Source: Streptomyces sp. Y2F8-2
GTDB lineage: Bacteria > Actinomycetota > Actinomycetes > Streptomycetales > Streptomycetaceae
Assembly (NCBI RefSeq): GCF_014905555.1
Contig: NZ_BNGS01000005.1
Location: 124,001-188,000, forward strand
Reading direction: 5' to 3'
DNA length: 64,000 nucleotides
A program made the position numbers and the translations under genes. Position 1 is the stretch's first letter. Each line of letters opens with the position of its first letter. Below, piece after piece: positions 1 to 7,571 of this stretch. The notes below the pieces were generated by a model. That model was not told the origin of the DNA, did not search any database, and saw nothing but the letters and a program-made list of their open reading frames with translations.

Positions 1-155
1 CGGCCGAGGGCGAGCAGTGTCAGGTTCGGCGGTGCGACGGCGGCGACCACGCTCAGTGCGGGCTTGAACCAGATCTCCGAGGGCCTGCCGAGGCGCAGAT
101 GACCGGAGAGGGGCAAAGGGGGCACTCGGGAGGTTCGGGGGGTGACACTGCTCAT
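1..155 (-). CDS. FUSC-type membrane protein, N-terminal fragment
   Basis: Only the first 51 codons lie in the window; the gene runs off the left edge. The start ATG is at 153-155. After a basic N-terminus the peptide reads RLGRPSEIWFKPALSVVAA and continues into a hydrophobic helix ending NLTLLALG. This is the way many Streptomyces FUSC (fusaric-acid-resistance / aromatic acid exporter type) proteins begin, just before their first membrane helices. The assignment rests on this N-terminal resemblance alone, so the family is an inference. A short palindrome sits about 22 bp upstream of the start. A second, unrelated FUSC gene lies at 16936-18456. Confidence 0.5.
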   Translation of the reverse strand, partial: MSSVTPRTSRVPPLPLSGHLRLGRPSEIWFKPALSVVAAVAPPNLTLLALG

Positions 156-176
156 GGACATAAGCTTAACAGGTGT

Positions 177-188
177 TTTACTCGTAAA
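177..188. promoter_or_regulatory. Short palindrome upstream of FUSC-like gene
   Basis: TTTAC-TC-GTAAA is a perfect 5-bp inverted repeat inside an AT-rich island (about 160-195) in otherwise very GC-rich DNA, 22 bp upstream of the leftward FUSC-like start. Position and symmetry fit a repressor operator or promoter for that gene. No regulator gene is visible next to it; it may lie outside the window. Confidence 0.35.
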
Positions 189-334
189 CGATTGTAGGGG
201 CGACCACCGCGACCGCCCCGGCCTGCCGGGCGATCCCCGCGCTCCCCTTGTACCCCTGTGCGCTTGGGTGCGCACCCTGCGTCACGGGCATGCCCCCGGT
301 GACCGTCCGAGACCGTCCAGCGGGGAGGTGCGCG

Positions 335-880
335 GTGCACGGACCGGCTTCGCCCGGGTGGCTGCTCGTGGCGCTGTGCGCGGCGACCGGGGCCTACTGT
401 CTGCTGCGGATGCGCAGCACCGTCGAAGAACAGCGCCGGGCCGCGGGCGGCGAGGCGCTGATGGGGTTCGGCATGGCGGTGATGGCCGTGCCCGCTGCGG
501 TCGCCGTGCCGCCGCGCACCGTGTGGATCACCTACGCCGTGGTCTTCGCCGGGGCGGCCGTGCGGGCCCTGTGGGAGGCCCGGCGCGGCGCCCACCATCT
601 GCACCATCTGATAGGCGCGTGCGCCATGGTCTACATGGCGGCGGCGATGGCCGCCTCGCACGGACACCACACGCACGGCGGCGTATCGCTGCTGACCGGG
701 ACACTGCTGCTGTACTTCACGGTCTATGTGTTGTGGTCCGGAGTACGGCTGGTGCCCGCGGTGGCGGTGGCCGCGGCCGGGGGCGCGCCGGGCACGGGCT
801 GGGGCGACCGGCCCGAACTCGCGCGTGCCTGCCGCCTGTCCATGGCGATCGCGATGCTGGCGATGCTCCTCACGCTGTGA
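335..880 (+). CDS. DUF5134 family integral membrane protein
   Basis: Predicted 181-residue membrane protein of unknown function that matches the DUF5134 pattern: about five hydrophobic helices and a histidine-rich stretch. HHLHH (near residue 88) and HGHHTHGG (near residue 110) bracket one helix, which suggests metal contact at the membrane, though this is inference. I chose GTG at 335 because GGGGAGG lies 5-12 bp upstream; upstream in-frame starts would add a non-hydrophobic leader without a better ribosome site. It lies 127 bp before the M56 peptidase gene on the same strand, an arrangement that recurs in Streptomyces. Confidence 0.7.
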   Translation: MHGPASPGWLLVALCAATGAYCLLRMRSTVEEQRRAAGGEALMGFGMAVMAVPAAVAVPPRTVWITYAVVFAGAAVRALWEARRGAHHLHHLIGACAMVYMAAAMAASHGHHTHGGVSLLTGTLLLYFTVYVLWSGVRLVPAVAVAAAGGAPGTGWGDRPELARACRLSMAIAMLAMLLTL

Positions 881-1007
881 CCCGGGCTCCGGGCGGGGCC
901 GGGCATCAGGTCGGCGGTGGGACAGGACGCCGCACAACCGTGGTGTGCGTCACTTTGCCGCGACAGTACGTAGGCCGTGCCCCCGACCGGCTCATAGGCT
1001 TCGGCCC

Positions 1008-1943
1008 ATGATGGTCCCCGCGGCACTGCTGCTGCTCGGCGCGCTGACCGCCGTCCTCGCTCCACGGCTGCTCGCCCGGGCGGACTGGCCGGACCGCGAA
1101 CCGGTGGTCGCCCTGTGGGTGTGGCAGTGCGTGGTGGCGGCGGTCCTGGTGTGCTGTGTGCTGTCGATGACGCTGAGCGCGGCCGCCGCGTGGGAGGCCG
1201 TCCGGGGCCATGTGTTCGCCCCCGCCCCGCACTCGGTCGTGGCCGCGTACGCGCTGAGCACGGGGAGCCCCTGGGCCGCGACGACCGCGGTGGCGCTGGC
1301 GTGCGGCGGCGTGTGGAGCGCGGCGATGCTGGTCCGGGAGGTCTCCCGGGCACGGGCGCGCCGTCGGCACAGCCGCACCGAACTGCTGGTGCGGGCCCCG
1401 CTGTTGCCCGGCGAGGAACCGCGCGGCGACCGACTGGTGGTGCTGGAGGGGGAGCGCCCGGACGCCTGGTGGCTACCCGGACCGGCACCCCGACTGGTCG
1501 TCACCACGGCCGCGTTGCGCCGGCTCAAGGGCAGGCAGCTGGATGCGGTGCTCGCCCATGAGCAGGGCCACGCGCGGGCCCGGCACCACTGGCTGCTGCA
1601 CTCCTCGGCCGCGCTGGCCAACGGGTTCCCCCAGGTGCCCGTCTTCGCCGCGTTCCGCGACGAGATGCACCGGCTGGTCGAACTCGCCGCCGACGACATG
1701 GCCTCGCGCCGCCACGGCCGCCTCACCACCGCGCTCGCGCTGGTGGAACTCAATGAGGACCGTGGCGTGTTCGGGCCCTGCCCCACCCCGCAGGCCCACG
1801 TTCCGCAGCGTGTGCACCGCCTCCTCACTCCCCCGGACCGGCTTCCGGCGGCGCGGCGGCTGCGGCTGACGGCGACCGCGGCGCTGGTCCCGGTGATTCC
1901 GGTGCTGGTGGCGTTCGTGCCGGGGCTGCGCGCACTCGGGTAG
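1008..1943 (+). CDS. M56 family membrane metallopeptidase
   Basis: Predicted 311-residue BlaR1/MecR1-type zinc metalloprotease without a sensor domain. Hydrophobic helices occur near residues 2-20, 35-60, 80-105 and at the C-terminus. The catalytic motif HEQGH is at about residues 184-188, and the third zinc ligand is probably the Glu of ELAADD near residue 225. Actinobacterial M56 proteins are usually paired with a BlaI repressor that they cleave; no blaI is present next to this gene, so its substrate is unknown. The start is one of two adjacent ATG codons (1008 or 1011). Confidence 0.85.
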   Translation: MMVPAALLLLGALTAVLAPRLLARADWPDREPVVALWVWQCVVAAVLVCCVLSMTLSAAAAWEAVRGHVFAPAPHSVVAAYALSTGSPWAATTAVALACGGVWSAAMLVREVSRARARRRHSRTELLVRAPLLPGEEPRGDRLVVLEGERPDAWWLPGPAPRLVVTTAALRRLKGRQLDAVLAHEQGHARARHHWLLHSSAALANGFPQVPVFAAFRDEMHRLVELAADDMASRRHGRLTTALALVELNEDRGVFGPCPTPQAHVPQRVHRLLTPPDRLPAARRLRLTATAALVPVIPVLVAFVPGLRALG

Positions 1944-2007
1944 TCACGGCAGGCTCCCGGCGGCCCGGACTTGACCCATGGCCGCACGTGTCGGCGAGGA
2001 TCACGGT

Positions 2008-2715
2008 ATGCACCCCGTGCCCGTCGACTCACCGCCCCGCCCTCCGGCCCCGCGGACCGCGGCGCTCGTCGCCGTCGCCCTCGTCGCCTCGTCAGTGCTG
2101 CTCCTGGTGCTGGTCGCCGTCTCCTGGCGGCCGCTCATGACACTCGACGGCGACATCGCGACCACGACGCACCGCTGGGCGGTCGAACACCGCGGAATCA
2201 CGCACGCGTCCCGCATCCTCACGGACTGGGTGTGGGACCCCCAGACCATGCGCGCCCTGTGCGCGGCCGCCGTGGTCTGGCTACTGTGGCGGCGCAGAAC
2301 ATGGTGGCTCGCGCTGTGGGTGGCGGCCACGTGCGCGCTCGCGACGCTGGCGCAGAACGGCCTCAAGGCGGCTGTCGGCCGCCCCCGCCCGGTGTGGCCG
2401 AATCCCGTCGACTCCGCGCACTACGCGGCCTTCCCCTCCGGTCACGCCATGACGGCGACCGTGGTGTGCGGACTGCTGCTGTGGCTCCTGCACCGCCACG
2501 GCGCCGGGCGCCTGTTGTGGCGTACGGCGCTCACGGTGGCCGTGGTCTCGGTCGTGGGCGTCGGGCTGACGCGTGTCTGGCTGGGCGTGCACTGGCCGTC
2601 GGACGTGCTGGGCGGCTGGCTGCTGGGGGCCCTGCTGGTCGCGCTCGCGGTGGCGTCGTACGAACGGTGGTGCCAAGGGGAGGAAGCGCCGGTCCGGCGC
2701 GAACGGCGTCCTTGA
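2008..2715 (+). CDS. PAP2 family membrane phosphatase
   Basis: 235-residue type 2 phosphatidic acid phosphatase with about six membrane helices. The three PAP2 catalytic motifs are visible: KAAVGRPRP, then FPSGH with the acid/base histidine, then TRVWLGVHWPSD with the nucleophilic histidine. The enzyme would remove phosphate from a lipid phosphate or undecaprenyl pyrophosphate on the outer face of the membrane. The ATG at 2008 is preceded by GCGAGGAT; an in-frame ATG at 1978 lacks a ribosome site. The next gene, a HAD hydrolase, follows 32 bp later and may be co-transcribed. Confidence 0.88.
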   Translation: MHPVPVDSPPRPPAPRTAALVAVALVASSVLLLVLVAVSWRPLMTLDGDIATTTHRWAVEHRGITHASRILTDWVWDPQTMRALCAAAVVWLLWRRRTWWLALWVAATCALATLAQNGLKAAVGRPRPVWPNPVDSAHYAAFPSGHAMTATVVCGLLLWLLHRHGAGRLLWRTALTVAVVSVVGVGLTRVWLGVHWPSDVLGGWLLGALLVALAVASYERWCQGEEAPVRRERRP

Positions 2716-2747
2716 CCGTGAGCGGAGTGTCACGAAGGATCGGCCCC

Positions 2748-3446
2748 ATGGCGATCAAAGGCGTGCTCTTCGACTTCTCCGGGACCCTCTTCCGCATCGA
2801 GTCGACCGAGTCGTGGCTGCGCGCGGTGCTCGCGGAGGCCGACGTGACGCTGCCCGAAAGGGAGTTGCTGCGGCTGGCGGGGCAACTGGAGGCCGCGGGC
2901 GCGCTGGCGGGCGGAGCCTCCCCCACGGGGCCGCTGCCGGACGACCTGGCCGCCCTGTGGGCGGTGCGGGACCGCAGCGCCGAGGCGCACCGGGCCGCGT
3001 ACACCGGGCTCTCCCGCAGGGTGGGACTGCCGGACGCGCGGCTGCACGACGCGCTGTACGACCGTCATATGACGCCCGCCGCCTGGCGGCCCTACCCCGA
3101 CACGGTCGAGGTGCTGGCCGCGCTGCGCGAGCGCGGGGTGGCCGTCGGCGTGGTCAGCAACATCGGCTGGGACCTGCGGCCGGTCTTCCGCGAGCACGGC
3201 GTCGACGGGTATGTGGACGCGTACGTGCTGTCGTACGAACACGGCATCCAGAAGCCGGACACCCGGCTGTTCGGGCTCGCCTGCGACGCGCTCGGCGTCG
3301 CCCCGCAGGACACGCTGATGGTCGGCGACGACCGCCGCGCCGACGGCGGCGCGGCGGACCTGGGCTGCGCGGTGTACTTCGTGGACCACCGCACCGTGGC
3401 CGAGCGCCCGGAGGGGCTCCGCCCGGTGCTGGGCCTGATCGACTGA
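2748..3446 (+). CDS. HAD superfamily hydrolase with DxS motif I
   Basis: 232-residue HAD-IA protein. Motif I is VLFDFSGTLF near residues 6-15, motif II is VVSNIG near 138, the motif III lysine is in GIQKPD near 168, and motif IV is VGDDRRADGGAA near 190. A cap domain lies between motifs I and II. Classical HAD phosphatases have DxD in motif I; here the second Asp, normally the general acid/base, is Ser. That argues for a non-phosphatase HAD activity (haloacid dehalogenases also lack the second Asp) or a weak phosphatase. The start has GAAGGAT upstream. The substrate is unknown. Confidence 0.85.
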   Translation: MAIKGVLFDFSGTLFRIESTESWLRAVLAEADVTLPERELLRLAGQLEAAGALAGGASPTGPLPDDLAALWAVRDRSAEAHRAAYTGLSRRVGLPDARLHDALYDRHMTPAAWRPYPDTVEVLAALRERGVAVGVVSNIGWDLRPVFREHGVDGYVDAYVLSYEHGIQKPDTRLFGLACDALGVAPQDTLMVGDDRRADGGAADLGCAVYFVDHRTVAERPEGLRPVLGLID

Positions 3447-3468
3447 GCGGGGCGCGCGCCTTCCGCCG

Positions 3469-3714
3469 TCAGCTCTCGTAGCCCTCGACCTGTGACGCCG
3501 GGCGGACCTGTGCCTCGTCCGGGTTCTCTCCGAACTCGGCCTTCGCGCGGCGCTGGCGCAGCAGGTCCCAGCACTGGTCCAGGGCGCGTTCCAGCTCGCC
3601 GAGGCGCTCCTGTTCCGTCGTACTGTCGATGCGGCCGGACGACACCGCCTCCCGCAGAGCGCGCTCCTCCTCCACCATGGCCGAAATCCTGCCCAGGATC
3701 TGGTCCTGATCCAT
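3469..3714 (-). CDS. DUF2630 family small protein
   Basis: 81-residue, highly charged, helical protein starting MDQDQILGRISAMVEEE, which matches the DUF2630 family of actinobacteria. It has no membrane segment, signal or cysteine. The middle (residues about 10-60) looks like two amphipathic helices that could form a coiled coil. The function is unknown. It converges with the HAD gene (22 bp between stops) and has GAGGCG upstream of its ATG. Confidence 0.8.
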   Translation of the reverse strand: MDQDQILGRISAMVEEERALREAVSSGRIDSTTEQERLGELERALDQCWDLLRQRRAKAEFGENPDEAQVRPASQVEGYES

Positions 3715-3886
3715 GTCTGTACGCCTCCTCGGTGACTGCTGACCACTCTAGGGAGCGTTCACCGGCTGTGCGACACCGGTGGCGGGAGAGGAGAAGTGCG
3801 CGCCTGCCCTGGACCATCCCCCGTGTGGCCCGGGGCAGGCGCCGTCCGGGGCCGACCTGCGAGGCGCGGTCCCGGGACCCACTGAG

Positions 3887-3911
3887 TATAGTTGGCTGGC
3901 AGCCAGTCAAC
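3887..3911 (+). promoter_or_regulatory. TetR promoter with overlapping operator
   Basis: GTTGGCTGGC-A-GCCAGTCAAC (3891-3911) is an inverted repeat with 9 of 10 matched positions per arm. It overlaps a TATAGT -10-like hexamer (3887-3892) and ends 13 bp before the TetR start codon. The layout fits autorepression by the TetR protein encoded immediately downstream. Confidence 0.6.
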
Positions 3912-3924
3912 GCAGGAGTCCAGG

Positions 3925-4608
3925 ATGTCGCCGCGCAGCGCCTCGGTCAATGAAGAATTGCGGCGGCGTTCCCGCGAGCGGCTTCTGCACGCAGCCGTCG
4001 AACTGGTCAGCGAGCGCGGCTACGACGCGACCACCCTCGGCGACATCGCGGACCGCGCCGGCTCCGCGCGGGGCCTGGTGTCGTACTACTTCCCCGGCAA
4101 GCGGCAGCTCCTCCAGTCGGCCGTGCACCGGCTGATGCACCGCACCCTGGAGGAGGCGCTGGAGCGCGAGCCGCGCACGGAGGACGGCCGGGAGCGGATG
4201 GCGCGGGCCATCGACGCGATCCTGGGCCTGACCGTGCACCACCCCGTGCTGATGCGGCAGCACATGGCGGGGATCCTCCAGGCCGAGGGGTTCGTGCAGT
4301 GTCCCGAGCAGCAGCGGCTGGCGGAGCTGCTGCGGGACACGGTCGCACGGCACGGCTCGGCGGCCCCCGAGACCGACTACCCGATGCTTCGGGCCCTGCT
4401 GATGGGCGCGGTCTACGCGGCGCTGGTGCCGGGCGTTCCCATGCCGCTTGCCGTCCTGCGGGCCGAGTTGTTCAAGCGGTACGGCCTCGCCTGGGAGATG
4501 GGTGCCCCGCCGACCCCCGAGGGGGCCGACGAGGCCTACGACGCAGATCTGTCGCGGTTCTTCGCGACGGAGGACCGCCCGCCTCAGAGCAGCCGTCAGC
4601 CGAAGTAG
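3925..4608 (+). CDS. TetR/AcrR family transcriptional regulator
   Basis: 227-residue one-component regulator. The N-terminal helix-turn-helix is clear (residues about 15-60, including TTLGDIADRAGSARGLVSYY and FPGK). The C-terminal ligand-binding domain is of unknown specificity. ATG 3925 is preceded by CAGGAG and by an operator-like palindrome, so the gene is probably self-regulated. The 3' end overlaps the convergent LVIVD-protein gene by 13 bp. Its targets cannot be told from context; the HAD/PAP2 genes and the LVIVD gene are the nearest candidates. Confidence 0.88.
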   Translation: MSPRSASVNEELRRRSRERLLHAAVELVSERGYDATTLGDIADRAGSARGLVSYYFPGKRQLLQSAVHRLMHRTLEEALEREPRTEDGRERMARAIDAILGLTVHHPVLMRQHMAGILQAEGFVQCPEQQRLAELLRDTVARHGSAAPETDYPMLRALLMGAVYAALVPGVPMPLAVLRAELFKRYGLAWEMGAPPTPEGADEAYDADLSRFFATEDRPPQSSRQPK

Positions 4609-6095
4609 TCCGGCTGCGTCTGGACGTTCAGCTCACCGAGCCGGACCCGCTGCGCGGGGTCCGTGCGGCGGTCGGTCAGCTTCAGGACGTCGAACCCCTT
4701 GGCGATGTCGTTCGAGTAGATGTACCCGTTGTAGTAGTACGCCGACCAGGAGCCGCCGACGGTGAGGGTGTCCGTGGTGAGCGGTCCGCGCTCGAAGTAG
4801 GCGATCTCCTCGGGGTGCGCGGAGTCGGTGAAGTCCCAGACGGAGACACCGCCCTGGTACCAGGCCTGGACCATGAGGTCGCGGCCCTTGACCGGGATCA
4901 GCGACCCGTTGTGGGCGACGCAGTTCTCGGTGTCCGCCTGGTGGCGCGGGATCTTGTAGTAGCCGCGGAAGACGAGCTTGCGGCTCTCGCCCTTGCCGAC
5001 GATGTCGTAGATGCCGTCGGCGCCGCGGTTCGGGCCGGTCTGCGCGTTGCAGGTGGCTCCGCCGCCTCCGCCCAGCTCGTCGGTGAAGACGACCTTGTCC
5101 GCCTTCTGGTTGAAGGTGGCCGAGTGCCAGAACGCGAAGTTCACGTTGTCCTGGACCCGGTCGATGACCTTCGGATGCTCCGGGTCCTTGACGGACATCA
5201 GGATGCCGTCGCCCATGCAGGCGCCCGCCGCGAGGTCCTTGGAGGGCAGCACGGTGATGTCGTGGCAGCCGGTGGTCTTGGAGACGCCCGGGTTGGTGGG
5301 TGCGCCGGGGTTGCCGCCGCCGTCCGGTCCTTCACCGGGGAAGAGCACCGGGAAGCTCACCACCGCGGCCTTCTCGGGCGCCTTGCGCGGCACCTTGATG
5401 ACCGAGATGCCGTCGTGCGGCGGCTGGCAGTCGGGGAACGTGCTGCTGGGCGAGTACGAGGAGACGTAGATGTAGACGTTGTCGCGCTTCGGCACCAGCG
5501 AGTGCGTGTGCGAGCCGCAGGCGGTCTCGACGGCGGCGACATACCTGGGGTTCTTCTTGTCGGTGATGTCGAAGACCTTCATGCCCTCCCAGGACGACTT
5601 CTCGGTCGCGGGCTGCGTGGTGCTGTTGCAACTGCTGTCGCTGCGCGAGGAGTCGGTGGACAGGAAGAGCAGATTGCCGGAGACGGAGACGTCGTTCTGC
5701 GAGCCGGGGCACAGGACCTGGGCGACCGTCTTCGGGGCCTTGGGGTCGGCGATGTCGAAGATGCGGAAGCCGTCGTAGTTGCCGGCGAAGGCGTATCTGC
5801 CCTGGAACGCCAGGTCCGAGTTGAAGCCGGGGAGCGCGTCCTTGGGGATGTTGGCCAGATGCCGGACGTTGGCGGAGTGGACGATCTCGTCCCGGCCGGG
5901 TATCTCGCCGTCCGCGATCGCCTTCCTCGCCTGGGTCTCGGTGCTCTTGGACACCTCGCGGGAGGCGGGGACGTCTCCGGGGTCCGGGGTGGCGGCCGCG
6001 GGTTGGGCCGTGAGCAGTGCGGCCAGGAGTCCGGCCGCGACGGCGCCGACTCCCAGGCGTCTGCGCCGCGTTCGGTGGTCGTGGGACAGGGTCAC
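4596..6095 (-). CDS. Secreted LVIVD-repeat beta-propeller protein
   Basis: 499-residue exported protein with a Sec signal peptide (RRRRLGVGAVAAGLLAALL, cleavage near AAAT). The mature part contains repeated blades with F-I-D/V-F-D-I-type strands followed by DP/DPxxP, as in FRIFDIADPKAPK, MKVFDITDKKNPR and VSVWDFTDSAHPEE, which is the LVIVD repeat pattern and predicts a beta-propeller. Paired cysteines suggest extracellular disulfides. It is divergent from a DUF305 lipoprotein with 65 bp between starts; the two families often neighbour each other in Streptomyces. The biochemical role is unknown. Confidence 0.85.
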   Translation of the reverse strand: MTLSHDHRTRRRRLGVGAVAAGLLAALLTAQPAAATPDPGDVPASREVSKSTETQARKAIADGEIPGRDEIVHSANVRHLANIPKDALPGFNSDLAFQGRYAFAGNYDGFRIFDIADPKAPKTVAQVLCPGSQNDVSVSGNLLFLSTDSSRSDSSCNSTTQPATEKSSWEGMKVFDITDKKNPRYVAAVETACGSHTHSLVPKRDNVYIYVSSYSPSSTFPDCQPPHDGISVIKVPRKAPEKAAVVSFPVLFPGEGPDGGGNPGAPTNPGVSKTTGCHDITVLPSKDLAAGACMGDGILMSVKDPEHPKVIDRVQDNVNFAFWHSATFNQKADKVVFTDELGGGGGATCNAQTGPNRGADGIYDIVGKGESRKLVFRGYYKIPRHQADTENCVAHNGSLIPVKGRDLMVQAWYQGGVSVWDFTDSAHPEEIAYFERGPLTTDTLTVGGSWSAYYYNGYIYSNDIAKGFDVLKLTDRRTDPAQRVRLGELNVQTQPDYFG

Positions 6096-6112
6096 TGTGT
6101 CCTCCCTGGTAG

Positions 6113-6133
6113 CCGTTCGGGCTTGAACGGTTC
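6113..6133. promoter_or_regulatory. Inverted repeat between divergent LVIVD and DUF305 genes
   Basis: CCGTTC-N6-GAACGG is a perfect 6-bp inverted repeat, and its right half extends into the shorter palindrome GAACGGTTC. It lies 17 bp upstream of the LVIVD start and 27 bp upstream of the DUF305 start. This is a candidate operator shared by the two divergent genes. Confidence 0.4.
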
Positions 6134-6160
6134 ACGGACCTCCGAAGTATCGTCTTTCTC

Positions 6161-6862
6161 ATGGGCAGATCAACAGATGGCAATGCACTCGTAACGAACG
6201 CCTTTGGCCACGCGCGTGCTCTCCGCCGCCGTGCGTCCGTCATGTCGCTGGTGGCGTTGCCGCTGGCGATCGTCCTGCTCACCGGGTGCGACTCCGGGTC
6301 GGGCGGCAACTCGGCCGCCGGGGGCGGCCCTTCGGTGATCGCCCCGGGAAAGCCCGGCGAGGTGGCGCAGACGCTTTCCGCGGAGGAGGCCGGCAAGCGG
6401 CGCGCGGAGGACGACACTCCGAACGCGGCGGACTTCTCCTACGCGTGGATGATGATCGAACATCACCGGCAGGCGCTGGAGATGGCACAACTGGCACCGC
6501 AGCGGGCGGGATCGGACCGGGTGAAACGACTCGCGGAACGGATCACGGCCGCACAGAAGCCTGAAATCGCCGCGATGGAAGCCTGGTTGACGGCGCACAC
6601 GAAGGACGACCACGGCAGCGCCCACCAGCACGACGTGATGCCGGGGATGGCGACCGAGGCCCAGCTGAAGCAGTTGCGCGCGGCGGCGGGCAAGGCGTTC
6701 GACGAGCTGTTCCTCAAGCTGATGATCACTCATCACGGCGGGGCCATCACCATGGCGACGGACGCGAAGGCCGAGGGCAACAACATCCAGATCGAGGAGA
6801 TGGCCGACGATGTGATCGCACAGCAGACGAGCGAGATCAGCCGGATGCGCGAGATGCTGTGA
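6161..6862 (+). CDS. DUF305 lipoprotein (ferritin-like, His-rich)
   Basis: 233-residue lipoprotein. The lipobox LLTGC places the modified cysteine at about residue 43. The DUF305 domain has its two characteristic histidine motifs, MMIEHHRQALEMA and LMITHHGGAITMA, in helical hairpins, plus a HQHDVMPGM segment between them. These His/Met groups suggest metal binding (copper has been discussed for the family) on the outer membrane face. The start is uncertain: ATG 6161 gives a long basic n-region, while ATG 6242 would give a minimal signal peptide; neither has a strong ribosome site. Confidence 0.82.
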   Translation: MGRSTDGNALVTNAFGHARALRRRASVMSLVALPLAIVLLTGCDSGSGGNSAAGGGPSVIAPGKPGEVAQTLSAEEAGKRRAEDDTPNAADFSYAWMMIEHHRQALEMAQLAPQRAGSDRVKRLAERITAAQKPEIAAMEAWLTAHTKDDHGSAHQHDVMPGMATEAQLKQLRAAAGKAFDELFLKLMITHHGGAITMATDAKAEGNNIQIEEMADDVIAQQTSEISRMREML

Positions 6863-6892
6863 GGTGTTCGCTCGCGCGTGGTCCCCACCCGG

Positions 6893-7411
6893 TCAGCGCC
6901 GGGCATGACCCGGCGTCAGGAATCCGGCATCGCGCGCTCCGGCGATCAGTTTCAGCGAGCGGCGCCGGCTTCGCCCCGTCGCACACATGACCGCGTACAC
7001 CGGGTCGACGCCCTCGGTCTGTGCCGCGCGGTACTCCTCGGCGACCAGACGCCACCCCTCGGCACCGCGCGGCCAGGCGGGACGGTGCCCGTCCGCCGGC
7101 ACCCCAAGGGGCTCGTACGGCGAGCCGGAGTCCGCACCGCACGCCTCGAGCAACGGATCCTCGATCCAGTCCACGAGAGCCGCCAGATCGCCGAGTGAGA
7201 GGGGCGGCTGGGCCCGCACCTCCTCGATCGACACGCCGCCGCCCGCGACCACGGCGAGGACGTCGACCCGGCCCCCGTCGGGCAGATCGAGCCGGACCGC
7301 GTACCACGACGTGACACTCCCGCGCTCCCGCACTTCCCAGGCGGGCCACACGGCCACCGGCACATCCGACCGGGATCGATCGGAGAAATCCTGAAAGGAC
7401 ACTTCCAGCAC
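6893..7411 (-). CDS. DUF6214 family protein
   Basis: Predicted 172-residue soluble protein resembling the Streptomyces DUF6214 family. The C-terminus GVDPVYAVMCATGRSRRRS followed by LKLIAGARDAG is the most conserved part; the arginine cluster could bind nucleic acid or phosphate, but this is a guess. The middle part contains PPLSLGDLAALVDWIEDPLL. The GTG start at 7411 has no clear ribosome site, and an internal GTG is equally possible. It converges with DUF305 (30 bp apart). Confidence 0.55.
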   Translation of the reverse strand: MLEVSFQDFSDRSRSDVPVAVWPAWEVRERGSVTSWYAVRLDLPDGGRVDVLAVVAGGGVSIEEVRAQPPLSLGDLAALVDWIEDPLLEACGADSGSPYEPLGVPADGHRPAWPRGAEGWRLVAEEYRAAQTEGVDPVYAVMCATGRSRRRSLKLIAGARDAGFLTPGHARR

Positions 7412-7571
7412 ACACGGAACGTAAGCGGACGATCACATACCATGCGGAGAGCCACGCACAGAAGGAGCGCGCACCGCACCCCGTCGGCCCAGCGGCACGC
7501 CCCCTCCCCTCCCGCCGTGCGCGGTGCAATGCTGGAGCCACCAGCGATCTCCTCCGCGAGGGAGTTCCGCC

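Noticed and set aside
4299..6194. A 631-codon plus-strand frame opposite the LVIVD gene
   Set aside because: Antisense shadow; the LVIVD frame has a signal peptide and clear repeats.
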